DNA of 28,100 bases from Cryptomeria japonica (taxonomy: Eukaryota > Streptophyta > Pinopsida > Cupressales > Cupressaceae): assembly GCF_030272615.1 (NCBI RefSeq), contig NW_026729348.1:1-28100 (forward strand), written 5' to 3'. The position numbers were made by a program, and so were the translations under genes. The stretch's first letter is position 1, and each line of letters opens with the position of its first letter. Below are positions 1 to 10,240 of the stretch, piece by piece. The notes under the pieces are model-generated. The model was not told the DNA's origin. It saw only the letters and a list, made by a program, of their open reading frames with translations, and did not search any database.

Positions 1-386
1 ATATGTATATATATATATGTATATGTATATATACATATATATGTATATGTAGTGTCCAACCTTGATCAGACATATATTATTTTTTGATAGACATACTTAG
101 ACATTTATTTTATGTTATGGATTATGTTCATGATCAAGATATGATACTTTATATGTTTCGGTTGATTAGTATGATGATAGATACCATGTGGGTTCATACT
201 ATTTTATGATGATGTTATCTTCATGATTACATGATTTGATGGTCTTACATGAATTCATAGGTGTTAGATGGATTACATTGTTTATGCCTTGATGATGCTT
301 AGTAGTGCTAACCCTAACCTTTGATTATATGTATGTTTGATGATCACTAGTTGTACATTGTTTGACTCTATTCATGGGGAATCCCA
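1..386. repeat. AT microsatellite and AT-rich DNA
   Basis: The first 50 bases are a TATATG/TATA microsatellite. The rest is AT-rich sequence with many ATGATG and TTGATG steps. I see no open frame, RNA gene or element boundary in it. Confidence 0.7.
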
Positions 387-562
387 TGGGGGTGCATCCT
401 AGTGCACACGTGGGTGCATCCCGTGGGCATGAGGGTGCAACCTCACTCATACAAGGGTGCATCCCTGCGGGAGCGAGGGAGCAACCCTCATGCAGGGGTG
501 CATCTTGCGGGCGTGGGGGTGCATCCTGCTAATGCGAGGGTGCAACCCCTCCAATTGGAAAT
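387..562. repeat. 21-22 bp degenerate tandem array (GGGTGCATCC type)
   Basis: About eight head-to-tail units begin with GGGTGCATCC or GGGTGCAACC, followed by a variable GC-rich tail. The array is clearly GC-richer than its surroundings. Short open frames across it are a by-product of the repeat and have no recognisable product. Confidence 0.7.
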
Positions 563-2873
563 CAACCTCGCTAGTAGGGACACAACCCCGTGCGCAAAGT
601 GTCAAAAAGAAAAGGGGGAAAAGAAGAAAAGAGAAGAGAGACTGATGACAATGATTGGGAAAGGATGTGATTGGATGATCAGATGGATTGGAATAGATAA
701 TTGAGGAATATTGATAGGATTTGCATGAGTTGACAAATTATGAGGAGTAAATGGATCAAGGGAACATGGGTACCATGAGATACCATGTTGAAAAGATGCA
801 GAGACTATGGAAAAGGCAGATGGGGGGAATGAAAGGATGGGGGATAGAATGAAAAGGATTTGGAGAATGAAGCATTATGGATTTGGCCTAGATACAAAAG
901 GGTGAAGGATAGCTAGATGGAGGTAGAATAGGAACCAAGTGATGGATGAAGAGATGGAGGAATAGGGGAGATGAGGAACTAGTGGATGGATGGACATGAT
1001 AAGATGGAGGCATGGAGGAACTAGAAGATAAGGATTGGTGGATGGATCGATAGGATAAGATAATTGACTGAAGGATAGACATCCTGAGGGAAATGAATGG
1101 AAAATAGGGTCATGGATAGATAAGGAGTATTAAGAAAAGGTGTGATAGGGAAGTGGAAGCCAAGAGGTGTGCAAAGAATGTATACACAATGGCCTTTTCT
1201 TTTTATCAAGATCCAAGGGAGGATGGAGAAAGTAAAATGTATTGGATATGATGGGTATGGTAGGAAAATGGAAATGAAGGATGAAATAGCTAAATGTCCA
1301 TAAGAACTTGACCCCAAGAATGGAGAGAAAAATCATGAAGGGAATTATGCATGATGGATGTTTACTAGGTTTTCATCATGGTACTTGTCCAAGGCACCTA
1401 TTTGTCGAGTTTTCACCAATGGATGCATTTGTTTCTCTTTACTTTTTTTTGGAATTTTGATTTTTTTTTCAATTTTTGGGAGGAAATCAATGGATAGAGA
1501 TGGATGGGGATAAATGGATTTGGAAGATAGGTGATAAGGGAGATAGATGGAGGAATCAAGCATAAATTTTCATATCAAGGTATTAGGAGCCCATTTGGAG
1601 TGATCATTGGATGTTGGCACAACTTTATTATGAAAGAGTGGATTATGCTTGGCTTGGATTACATGGTTTTGATGGGGAATGTAAGAGATATGGTAGCGAC
1701 AAGTGTTTGGATGGAAGGAAGGAAAGTGAGCATGATGGGGGGATGTTATCAGGACCAATATTGGCACATGTTGTGAAGAATGTGGGATGAGCGGAGGAGA
1801 GATGGATGTATCATGTGAATATGATGGAGGCATTATGATAGGTAGCTTTAGGACATAGGGACACAAAATAGAGTTAGGAGATAGAGGGGAAGCATTTTTA
1901 TCTTGTGGAATAGCAACTTTGGATTTCATTAGAGATTTTTCCTTTAGATGCATTGCTTCTTTTTGCTTTGGAATCCACATTGTTTTTTCTTTTGCATTAA
2001 TGGGCCTTTGTGGCCTTTGAGATTCATTGCATTTTTGTACATCAACTTTTGAACTATTGAAACATGTCTTTTTGAGTAGACATGATCATCTTTATATTGA
2101 TGTGTATGTTTAGCTTTATATATTTTTGATTTGGCATCCAAATTTCTGCTAGTAGCCTTGGAAGGACTGTGCAAAGGTGTAGCAGTTGGAGGAATTATGG
2201 ATGAATTGATGGATGTAAGATGTTGAATGGAATGCAAGGACATGTACCTTCATTGATTTTGATTAGGAATGAAAGGAATAGGATGTCCATGATGGGTAAT
2301 GGAGATAGCGGATTTGTACATGGAGGGACGAGTAAGAAAAGATGGAGGATGGGATTTTGGGGTATAATGGCCCAAAATGGATTTTTTCATGTGGGGGATA
2401 TATGAAGGTGGATTTTTGGATATAGGGGCCCAAAATGGATTTTTTCATGTGGGGGATATATGAAGGTGGATTTTTGGATATAGGGGCCCAAAATGGATTT
2501 AGAGGATGGAGGAAGATGGATGGTTGGTTTATCTTTATATGATGAAAGAGGAGGGATGGTGATAAATGATTTGGAGGAACGATGGGGAGATGTAATGGGG
2601 TATTTGGAAGCATACATAGATTTTGCATTAGTTGCACCAACATTTTTATTTGAAATGCCATGAGATCTCGGATGTTCTTTGACATGGATGGGTTCCAAGG
2701 CACCTTGCTCATGTAGGCCTAAACCTTTACCTTGCTAGTTCAATTTTTTGAGCATTTTATTTAAACTAGGATACTTACTTTTTGGCTAACAAGATGTGAG
2801 TCCTTTATTTGATGGAGAAGGATGGTTGATGCATATGAGATTATCTTTTTCTATGAACGAACTGACATGGACA
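563..2873. repeat. Purine-rich GATGGA-type low-complexity region
   Basis: The plus strand is dominated by GATGGA, GGAAGG and ATGGAGG words, most densely at 640-1330, 1480-1560, 1750-1860 and 2180-2600. Read on the minus strand it gives His/Pro/Ser/Tyr-rich frames broken by frame changes. It could be a decayed Pro/Ser-rich coding sequence or a degenerate minisatellite; I cannot tell which. The same sequence type resumes after the retroelement at 4119, so the retroelement inserted into it. Confidence 0.6.
2371..2505. repeat. 58-bp tandem repeat, two full copies plus a partial third
   Basis: CCCAAAATGGATTTTTTCAT recurs near 2371 and 2429, and the start of a third unit lies near 2487, a period of 58 bp. 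The first two copies are almost identical, so the duplication is recent compared with the surrounding degenerate sequence. Because 58 is not a multiple of 3, the duplication shifts frame and does not suggest a selected protein repeat. Confidence 0.8.
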
Positions 2874-3236
2874 TGTTAGAGTTATGTTATATTAGCTAAT
2901 AATTATTTATTTAATTATTAGGCTATTATACTCTACGCTTAAGCTAAACTCAGGCATTTAATAATATTGTAGGTATTTAATAATTATTCTAATTATTAAA
3001 TACTTTTTATCCCTTTAAGGTTTATTTAGGGTTGCACACCTTTAGGGTTGCTATTATCCTTTTATAAGGATTGTATTGTAATTTTTTATTCAACTGATTC
3101 CCTTTCTGAATGATAATTTTCTTCTTCAGAGCATTTATGCTTTTTTGCTTTATGTGCCTCCATTCTTCTCTTATGACAGGTATTTACATGCAGGCGTTCT
3201 TGGGATCTTTTAAGTTGTATTTTCTCAACTTCTTCA
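2874..3236 (+). repeat. Left LTR of the TRIM-like element
   Basis: This is a 363-bp LTR with TG...CA ends. It contains CCTTTTATAAGG at 3058-3069, a plausible TATA region at LTR offset 184, downstream of AT-rich TAATTATTTATTTAATTATT sequence. It ends with a CT-rich tail containing TTCTTCTTCAGAGC. Confidence 0.88.
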
Positions 3237-3755
3237 TGGTACTGTTGGCTCTAATGCTTCCATGGTTTGATTGATAAGCTCTTCAAACTTTGGTTTCTCA
3301 TGCCATCTGTATCTTCGAGTTTAGTTGTTTGCCTTTGTTTGCCTTCTAATTCGAGTAGTGTCATTTGAGGGCACTCATGTAGATTACAGTCTTCTCTACC
3401 TGGTCATGTTCTATTTCAATGGAGGTTCTTCAGATCAACAGTTATTCTTCAACAGTGTTTGCAGGTTCTTCATGCTTCAGTGATTCTTCTGATCTTCTCT
3501 TGTTCCTATCTTTTTGGAACATTCTTGTTTGGAGACTTTTTCAGTCCTTCACTTGCTTTTTCCATCTCTTTTTGGAGTAGAGTTTTTTTCCCACGTGGTT
3601 TTCTCTATTTCTCCAGTTCATAGAGATTTGGTTGTGATTGGGTACCTCATCAGGCCTTGTTGCCAAGACCCAAATTTTCCATCATCATGTAGTTGCATTT
3701 TTTGCTTCATGCATTTAGTTTTTTAGCTACTCCCTAAGTTCATCTTAAAGGGGGG

Positions 3756-4118
3756 TGTTAGAGTTATCTTGTATTAGCCAATAATTATTTATTTAATTAT
3801 TAGTCTATTATACTCTACACTTAAGCTAAACTTAGGCATTTAATAATTTTGTAGGTATTTAATAATTATTCTAATTATTAAATACTCTTTATCCCGTTAG
3901 GGTTTATTTAGGGTTGCACACCTTTAGGGTTGCTATTATCCTTTTATAAGGATTGTATTGTACTTTTTTATTCAATTGATTCCCTTTCTGAATGATAATT
4001 TTCTTCTTCAGAGCATTTATGCTTTTTTTCTTTATGTGCCTCCATTCTTCTCTTGTGACAGGTATTTGCATGCAAGTGTTCTTGGGATCTCTGAAGTTGT
4101 ATTTTCTCAACTTCTTCA
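3756..4118 (+). repeat. Right LTR of the TRIM-like element
   Basis: This is a 363-bp copy of the left LTR with the same ends and the same CCTTTTATAAGG at offset 184 (3940-3951). The differences from the left copy are single-base substitutions spread along the length, with no indels that I could see. Confidence 0.88.
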
Positions 4119-4482
4119 GGATGAATGTAAGCGAACCAAGGGGATAATGTGATGGTGGTGGGATGGTTTGGATAGGAGGAAATGGAGGATTGAGAGGTCA
4201 AGTATATGGGATGGGTGGATTTTGACGTGGAAGCAAGGAAAATAAGGGATCTAGAGATGGAATAGTAGGATCTTGACTTGGAAATCAATAATTTTTTGAA
4301 CATGCTTTGGAACAAGATCTTGGAATAATGGGATTGGTGTGGATGGTGTGACAAGAGGTAAGTGGGTAGACTCTTCAAGTGGAATGGATGGAATGATGGA
4401 AGATTCAATGACTTGGGTAGATGGAGTGGATGGAAGGATGAAAGATTCATCTAATGGGATAGATGGAGCCTCCCTCAATTGG

Positions 4483-4680
4483 GGTAGATGGGAGGACGAG
4501 AGGTTCTACAACTAGGATAGATGGAAAGAATGGAAGGACAAGCGGTTCTTCAGCTAGGATAGATGGAGTGGATGGAAGGACAAGACGTTCTGTATATGGG
4601 AGAAATGGAGTGGATGGGAGGGGAGATTATTTAGCTAGGAGAGATGGAATGGATGGAAGGATGGGAGATTCATCCAACTA
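4483..4680. repeat. 42-bp minisatellite, 4-5 degenerate units
   Basis: Units begin ATAGATGGAGTGGATGGAAG or a close variant and continue with a GACAAG..GTTCTTCAGCTAGG tail. Two neighbouring units are 42 bp, followed by units of about 39 and 41 bp. Forty-two bases equal 14 codons. Confidence 0.7.
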
Positions 4681-5175
4681 AGTTTGGATGATAGTAGGAG
4701 TAGTTGATGAGGATTGTGATGGAAGAATCTTGATGGATGGAAGGTTTTTTGTTGATGTTAGGAGGTGGAATAGGCATGATAGGTATAGGTTTTGGAAGGG
4801 AAGCTAGTGGATTGAGATAAGATGCAGTGGATGGTGGACTAAGATAGGAGGAAGTGGATGGTGGAGGATTGATGTGAGATGGAGGATTGCAACTAGTGCC
4901 ACGTTCTTGTTCATGAATGTTCATCATAATAATGTGTGAAGGCAGTGCCTGTAGATAACTAAATCATGGTTTTGAAACAACAGGTTGTGATGTTACTTGG
5001 GATTGATATTGTGGAGCACTGACCACTTGTGGCACTGATTGGACAGATGGAGGCATAAATGACAACGGTATTGTGTAATTCATGCCCCAGTCACAACTTG
5101 TGTGACAAATAATGTTAGATTAGGATTAATTGGATAATTGAAATAGGATGGAAGATTAGAATTATATCAAGAATT

Positions 5176-5360
5176 AAGATAAGATGGAGGACTAGAACTG
5201 GATGGAGAATTTAGATAAGATAGAGGACTAGAACTAGATGGAAAATTTAGATGAGATGGGAGATTAGAACTAGATGGAGAATTTAGATAAGGTGGGAGGT
5301 TAGAACTAGATGGACAAGTCAGATAACATGGGAGATTAGAATTGGATGGAGAAGTGAGAT
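5176..5360. repeat. 36-bp minisatellite, about five units
   Basis: The consensus unit reads GATGGAGAATTTAGATAAGA followed by TGGGAGATTAGAACTA. Period is 36 bp, or 12 codons. Units differ by a few substitutions. Confidence 0.8.
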
Positions 5361-5390
5361 AAGATTGTGACGTGACCTGGAGATTTGTCT

Positions 5391-5600
5391 CATCAGGTTG
5401 ATCAACCATACCCTTGTCATCATCGACATAGGGTGAAGTGGAAGAAAATGAGGGATGACCATAGTCATCATAGTAGGATTGAGGGATTACTTGGATATAT
5501 GTGTCATCAGGTTGATCAACCATACCCTCATCATTATCGACATAGGGTGAAGTGGAAGAAAATGAAGGGTGACCAAACTCATCATAATAAAATTGCGACA
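5391..5600. repeat. 114-bp tandem duplication
   Basis: CATCAGGTTGATCAACCATA occurs at 5391 and again at 5505, and the following CATAGGGTGAAGTGGAAGAA is also repeated. The period of 114 bp equals 38 codons. Confidence 0.85.
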
Positions 5601-5640
5601 TGACGATTAGTTGATGAGTTGGGGAGATGAAAGATGAAGA

Positions 5641-6020
5641 TGAATGATAGACTAAAGCTCAAAATGAGATGAGGTCTAACTTTGAGGAAGTTGGGAAGAG
5701 GATGAAGTTTTATGTTCAATTTTAAATATTTTTTGTTCAACCTCTGACTTAGGAAGAAGGAAATGATGATGCGAATTGGGAGACAAGATATGATGATGGA
5801 CGATAATCCTAATGCTAGGAGATATGAGACATAAAGTGATCTATCTAAAAATTGGCAACATCTAGACACAAAAGGGACACAATGACCAAACATCGCACGA
5901 AGCCAAGAACCAAAGGATACTAATTGAACTAGAATCTAGAGACTCATGGACATCATAATGCCTAGACCAATGACATCTAGGACCATAGAAATGCACATAT
6001 AAAGATATCAAATATTAATA
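5641..6020. other. AT-rich sequence, nothing recognised
   Basis: AT-rich sequence with a Leu/Ile-rich antisense frame that looks accidental. No repeat boundary or motif stands out. Confidence 0.5.
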
Positions 6021-6402
6021 ATCCAAAGATTTCTACCATAATGTAGACAACATAACGACATTGTAACCATCATCAAAAGACCAAGATCATTAAAAGATAG
6101 ATCTTGAAAGCTGGTAGATCAAGCAGTTTCTAAGACAAAGTGAACAACATAACAACAATGCTATGACTTCTAAGGATAAGACCACGAAAGATAAGTTGTA
6201 ACTGCTGAAAGATCAAGAAATGTCTAATGCAATGTGGACAGTATAAAGATAGCATAACAATGTCTAAGACTAAGACCTTAAATGATAGATGCAAACTGTC
6301 AAGATATCAAGAAGTGTATAAAGCAATACAGGCAACATAATGGCAATATAATGGCGTCTAAGACTAGGATCACCAAAGGTAGACTCTAATTGTTGGGGAA
6401 AT
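6021..6402. repeat. 94-bp degenerate tandem repeat, about four units
   Basis: Related unit starts lie at 6121 (AAGCAGTTTCTAAGAC), 6215 (AAGAAATGTCTAATGC) and 6309 (AAGAAGTGTATAAAGC), exactly 94 bp apart. Each contains a GACAACATAA-type segment and a TCTAAGACTAAGA-type segment. A more diverged unit precedes 6121. Confidence 0.7.
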
Positions 6403-6469
6403 GTAAGATTGTAAATCAAAAAAGCAAAAAATATGATAGCATAACAAGACCAAACTAACCAAAGAGGAC

Positions 6470-6800
6470 AAGATGAAGCAAACTCGCTAGGACAAAGGTG
6501 CAAACTTGCTAGAACAAGATAGGCAAGACTGAAAAATGTTTGGACAACATAAAGGCACCAAAAATGCAAACCCACTAGAATAGGACTCAAAAATAGCTAG
6601 AGAAAACCCGCTTGAACAAAGAGAAAACCCGCTGGTTTGAGATGCAAACCCGCTAGCTGAGAAAATGATAGTGACTGTGATAAGTATGTCAATTCTTCCT
6701 CAAAGTTGATAGCATTCCTGCTAATACAAGACTGGAAACCCACTGTAATAGACCACAAACCTGCTAGAACTAACTTAAAACCCTCTAGATTGATTTGGAA
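6470..6800. repeat. Degenerate AAACCCGCT-type array
   Basis: The core AAACCCGCT, or variants such as AAACTCGCT and AAACCCACT, recurs about ten times at irregular 20-50 bp spacing, often preceded by GAGATGC or GCAC. The same core forms the arrays at 7940-8040 and 21636-22085, which directly flank the large transposon. Confidence 0.65.
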
Positions 6801-7860
6801 AAAGACTTGACACCAACACATCAAGCATGAAGATATGACCATAAAATAGATAAAATCAGTTAAGTATAGCATTATGGATAGTCAAATGACAATATGTGTA
6901 AAATATTCTGACCATAAAATACCACATCCAATTAGATAGATAGAAGCTTGATAACATTGTCTCCACCCTCAACAAACACTTCTTGGGCATGCCAAGATTC
7001 GAATTCTTGGGTAATCACTTCCCAATGAATTTCCTATCTCGAATTGGGGGCTACATGAGGAGTTTCTTCGATATACACTTATCACAACACTTGAGTTGAC
7101 ACATAGAAGGATTTTTGGCTACTAAAAATAGTTGGCTTGTAGTGGGGGAACTTTTGGGGTGAATCAGGTAGTCATACATGTGGTGCCTAGCTCATTTAAG
7201 AGATATCCCAGCCTGTAGAACACAAATTTTATGCATCTACCACACAAGCACCAGGGGATTTTGACTTGTGTCAAGACGACAAAGGTATTTGCATAATGAT
7301 GCTAAGGGAAACCATCGATATAACATGGCACTACCAGTTGATTTATAGTTTCTGCTTACATCACAAATATTTATATAGCAGACCGAAAGAAAGTACCACT
7401 TGGGTCATTCTCCCCTCACCCGACATTATAGGCTACTCAGGGGGATAGGCCCTCCTACTTAGAAAGTAAAATCAAGCGTCGCTAACACTTTTCTCTTGCA
7501 CCTACGACCACAAGAGCCAAAAGTAGAGGATAGTGTGTGTTAGCAGTAGGACCACTCTATAGATGCACAAGCATGCAAGACACAAAAGATATGGGGTTCA
7601 TTCCTTTGCTTGAATTGAAGTGTGCCTAATTACTCAAAAGACACAACATGTGCATTCCCTTAATTGAATTGAACTGTGCCTAATTACACAATAAGACAAG
7701 AAATAAAGAAGGAAATTAAACAAATGAAATAAGCAAACTTTGTTTCAATGAAACCCCATTTTCTTTAGCAGTCCTGCATGCAAAATGTTAGTGCTTAAAC
7801 GCTTAGGGCTCTTCTTATAGCTTGAAATGTTGCACAAACATTAGTAAAACCATCCAACAA
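6801..7860. other. No gene or element recognised
   Basis: Mixed sequence including a GC-richer patch at 7380-7560. A short plus-strand frame at 7266-7448 has no recognisable product and no good coding character. No repeat units were found by eye apart from two TTGAATTGAA-GTGCCTAATTAC copies near 7610-7690, about 62 bp apart. Confidence 0.45.
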
Positions 7861-8070
7861 CACATAAATTAGTTGATTAGTACCAAAATAGTATTATGGA
7901 AAATCATGTAAATGATAATTAGCGATCTCGCTAATGTGCGGCACAAACCCCTTGTTTCAAGGCACAAACCCGTTGTTTCAAGGTGGGAACCTATTGTTTC
8001 AAGGCACAAACCCACTGGTTTAAGTGAACCCACTCATTATCTAAAACGTATTCCCGTTGCTTATCTAAAA
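7861..8070. repeat. Host repeat unit with uninterrupted target site
   Basis: This unit starts CACATAAATTAGTTGATTAG, runs through TGTAAATGATAATTAGCGAT to GCGGCACAAACCCCTTG, then continues as AAACCCGCT-type units. A diverged second copy starts at 8077 and runs to the GGCACAA that adjoins the transposon. It resumes as ACAAACTCGTTG at 21632. This unit therefore shows what the target looked like before insertion. Confidence 0.85.
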
Positions 8071-8076
8071 TATAGA

Positions 8077-8163
8077 CACACAAATTAGCTGATTAGTACC
8101 AAAAATAACATACGATAAATTTATGTAAATGATAATCAGTGATCCCACTACTATGTGGCACAA
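8077..8163. repeat. Host repeat unit broken by the transposon, left half
   Basis: It aligns over its whole length with 7861-7946, with a one-base length difference and scattered substitutions: CACACAAATTAGCTGATTAG, then TGTAAATGATAATCAGTGAT, then GTGGCACAA. The last four bases, ACAA (8160-8163), are repeated after the element at 21632-21635. Confidence 0.85.
8160..8163. repeat. Target-site duplication ACAA, left copy
   Basis: ACAA directly precedes the left terminal inverted repeat and recurs directly after the right one. The uninterrupted host copy at 7943-7946 has a single ACAA in the same context. A 5-bp CACAA reading is possible if the right end is taken one base shorter, but 4 bp gives the better inverted-repeat alignment. 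Confidence 0.8.
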
Positions 8164-8191
8164 GGATAAGTGTAAGAAGTTGTGTCCACTT
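8164..8191 (+). repeat. Left terminal inverted repeat
   Basis: It begins GGATAAGTGTAAGAAGTTGT and ends GTCCACTT. Compared with the reverse complement of 21604-21631 it differs only at positions 3 (A/G) and 10 (T/C). Similarity continues inward as GTGGAAGTTTT after an 11-bp length difference. Confidence 0.9.
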
Positions 8192-8212
8192 AATGTGGAA
8201 GTTTTGGACTTA

Positions 8213-8324
8213 GTTAAAAAGTGGAAATCAAGTGGAAAGAATAGGAGAGGAATCGGGATCCCGTTTAAGTTAAAAAGTGGAAATCAAGTGGAAAGAATAG
8301 GAGAGGAATCGGGATCCCGTTTAC
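8213..8324. repeat. 56-bp tandem duplication in the left subterminal region
   Basis: Two nearly identical copies (8213-8268 and 8269-8324) each begin GTTAAAAAGTGGAAATCAAG and end with CGGGATCCCGTTTA. The duplication therefore doubles a palindromic site close to the transposon end. Confidence 0.88.
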
Positions 8325-8500
8325 TCTCGGCATCCTGAGCCTAGAATCAAACGGGATCCCATGGGCCCCGAGATCCCGAGCCTAGAACTCCAAATGAGAT
8401 CCCATGTTGAAAATGAAACGGGATCTCGTGTTGAAATGAAATGGGATCTCGTGTTGAAATGAAACGAGATCCCATTTCATTTCAACATGGGATCCCGTTT
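8254..8500. promoter_or_regulatory. Left cluster of GGGATCCCG palindromic sites
   Basis: About nine sites of the form A-C-G-G-G-A-T-C-C-C-G-T or one-base variants lie 90-340 bp from the left end, for example at 8254, 8310 and 8490. Each is close to a perfect palindrome. A matching cluster lies at 20601-20743 near the other end. Subterminal repeats of this type bind the transposase in several plant DNA transposons; that role is inferred here. Confidence 0.65.
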
Positions 8501-8505
8501 TGAAT

Positions 8506-9140
8506 ATATAATTTTTTTTTTTAACGAAATGGGGTTCATTTTTACCATATAGGATCTCGATTCAAGGAGTCAAGCCCTCCCAGGAATTGCCACCAACCCG
8601 CCTTCAAGTCTTCCAGGTATGCCCAACACCCATTTTTATTCAATAATTCATGTTTAGATTAATTTTTTAGTTAAAAAATTAGATTTTTAGTTTAAAAATT
8701 AGATTTTTAGTTTAAAAATTAGATTTTTAGTTTAAAAATTAGATTTTTAGTTTAAAAATTATTTTTTTTGTTAATGATTTTTAGTTTTAAATTTATTTTT
8801 TAATTTATTTTTTTTGTTAGATAAAAATGTTTTTTAGCTTAATAAAAAAAAATTTCATTAGAAAAGTATGTTTTTATTTTAATAATTTTTTTTTCATTAG
8901 AAAAGTTTGTTTTTATTTTAAAAAGTAGTTAAATTTAGTTTGAATTTTTTTTATGAATTGATTAGATTAGGATTTTTTTTAAATGAATAAATTTAATAAA
9001 AATGTTGAAAACCTTGAAACAAAACCAAAACCCAAAAAAATATCAAAACCAAAACATTTAATTTACAAGATCAAAACAAAAATGAAAATGAAAACCAAAA
9101 CCAAAAAATTACAACAAAAATGAAACTATTTAAAACATCT
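8506..9140. other. AT-rich left interior, no gene
   Basis: Contains a short GC-richer patch (8570-8625: GGAGTCAAGCCCTCCCAGGA and following), then T-rich sequence, a 20-bp repeat at 8661-8760 and an A-rich segment of AAAACCAAAACC type near 9010-9110. No coding frame. Confidence 0.6.
8661..8760. repeat. 20-bp AT-rich tandem repeat, five units
   Basis: The unit AGATTTTTAGTTTAAAAATT occurs four times without change at 8681, 8701, 8721 and 8741, preceded by one diverged unit at 8661. Confidence 0.95.
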
Positions 9141-9159
9141 AAATTGTATACAACATACC

Positions 9160-10240
9160 CCCTATGACCACATAGGATCACATCACGTCCAACCCCTTAT
9201 GACCACATATGACCCCATAGGATCAGCCATAGTGTCCAAAGGGGTCATGTATGTGGTCTTAAGGGGTCATGCATGCACATTCTAATGTACATGTGTGACC
9301 CCTTAGTACCACATACATGACCCCTTAGGACACTATGCATGATCCCATGGGGTCATACATGTACATGGTCCTAAGGGGTTGAACACATGTGTGACAGGCC
9401 TTTATGACCACATTGTGTTCTAAAGAGTCATTTGTGTGATCCTAAGGGATCACACATGTGTAAGAACACATGCGTGACCCCTTAGGACCACATATGAGCC
9501 ATATTAATATCCTAACTTAGCTGGGGTATACAATTATACCCCAACTACTAGGATGTTAATTTAGCCTACTCATATGCAGTCCTAATGGGTCACACATGTG
9601 TTCTAACACATGCGTGCTTGATCCCTTAGGATCACATATATGACGGTCCCTTAGAACACAATGTGGTCCTAGAAAGGCCTCTCATACATGCATGCGTGAA
9701 CTAACTCCTGCTTTCAACCCCTTCTATGACCATGTATATGTGTAATATGACCTCATAGGATCACACTGTTCACCCTAAGGGGTCATATGTGGTCCTAAGG
9801 GGTCGCACATGTACATTGTAGAACACATGCGTGTATCCCCTTAAGCCATCTCCTCTTTTCAAATTCAATCCCCTTTTAAGCTACATTTGTCTTATAATTT
9901 AGTTTGAGCCATGTCTATATTATACCATGAGTTAGAATGTGTGCATGTGTGTGATGAGCCTTTACTAGGACCGTGAATTATGTTCTAATGGGTCATAATC
10001 TGGTCCTAAGGGGTCACGCATGTGTTAGAACACATGTGTGACCCCTTAGGACCACATATGACCCCTTTTACCATCCTAGTATTTGGCGTATATTGTATAC
10101 ACTAAGTATAGGATGTTAAAAGAGCTCATATGTGGTCCTAAGGGGTCACGCATGTGTTAGAACACATGCATGACCCCTTACAACACAATGTGGTCCTAAA
10201 GGCCCATCACACACATGCCACCTTTTTAACATTTATGTAC
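9160..10240. repeat. Cluster of large palindromes built on CCTAAGGGGTCA
   Basis: The segment GGTCCTAAGGGGTCACACATG and its reverse complement alternate many times and pair into hairpins. The best pair spans 10001-10054, with two 26-bp arms matching at 25 positions around a 2-base loop. Others lie near 9432-9500, 9580-9640, 9775-9845 and 10133-10180. Between them are a second kind of palindrome with TATCCTAACTT...ACTAGGATGTT (about 9515-9560) and a related one at about 10070-10118. No coding frame is present. The core resembles the CCCCTTAAGCCACATG core of the arrays to the right. Confidence 0.8.
10001..10054. repeat. 54-bp near-perfect palindrome
   Basis: Left arm 10001-10026 starts TGGTCCTAAGGGGTCACGCA. 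The right arm 10029-10054 is its reverse complement except for one G/A difference, with AG between them. A transcript through it would fold into a 26-bp stem. Confidence 0.95.

Larger units (their letters stand above)
2874..4118 (+). mobile_element. TRIM-like short LTR retrotransposon, complete
   Basis: Two direct repeats of exactly 363 bp (2874-3236 and 3756-4118) both start TGTTAGAGTTAT and end CTTCTTCA, giving canonical TG...CA LTR ends. The internal segment is only 519 bp (3237-3755) and has no reverse transcriptase, integrase or gag frame. A purine tract AAAGGGGGG (3747-3755) abuts the right LTR as a polypurine tract should. Sequence directly after the left LTR begins TGGTAC, a weak match to a Met-tRNA primer site. 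By hand count the LTRs differ at about 19 of 363 positions, near 5%. Flanking pentamers are GGACA and GGATG, so the target-site duplication is imperfect or absent. Size and lack of coding capacity fit a terminal-repeat retrotransposon in miniature, which would depend on enzymes made elsewhere. Confidence 0.88.
5167..5601 (-). pseudogene. Repetitive Ser/Pro/Tyr-rich open frame, probable remnant
   Basis: This is a 144-codon minus-strand frame from an ATG at 5601. The first ~76 residues are two copies of a 38-residue unit containing GHPSFSSTSPYVD and GMVDQPD. The remainder is a 12-residue repeat of the form SSSNLPxYLNSP, about five copies. Both repeat lengths correspond to in-frame DNA repeats (114 and 36 bp). 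I recognise no family and see no signal peptide, membrane segment or conserved domain. The Pro/Ser-rich sequence carries on towards lower coordinates in other frames, so this is either the first exon of a low-complexity protein gene or a chance frame through a minisatellite. No promoter or splice site distinguishes the two. Confidence 0.3.
4119..5640. repeat. GATGGA-type region resumed, with three minisatellites
   Basis: Purine-rich DNA like that at 563-2873 continues here. It holds a 42-bp array (about 4483-4680), a 36-bp array (about 5176-5360) and a 114-bp duplication (about 5391-5600). All three periods are multiples of 3, and the minus-strand reading is Pro/Ser-rich throughout. Between the arrays the reading frame changes repeatedly, so no single gene can be drawn. 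Confidence 0.6.

Noticed and set aside
387-562. CRISPR-like array of short repeats
   Set aside because: Units are contiguous and degenerate, with no spacers of constant length, and the sequence context is eukaryotic. It is a minisatellite.
1531-2712. Several overlapping frames on both strands of about 80-150 codons
   Set aside because: They lie in purine-rich low-complexity sequence with frames on both strands, change frame without splice sites, and include a 58-bp repeat that shifts frame.
3514-3726. 70-codon frame inside the short LTR element
   Set aside because: It has no resemblance to gag or pol, and the interior is too short for retrotransposon proteins.
6270-6872. Two hydrophobic minus-strand frames that look like membrane proteins
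   Set aside because: They run antisense through the 94-bp and AAACCCGCT-type repeat arrays, and their hydrophobicity comes from the repeat composition.
8129-8338. Plus-strand 69-codon frame
   Set aside because: It crosses the boundary between host repeat and transposon end and includes a 56-bp tandem duplication, so it cannot be an inherited gene.
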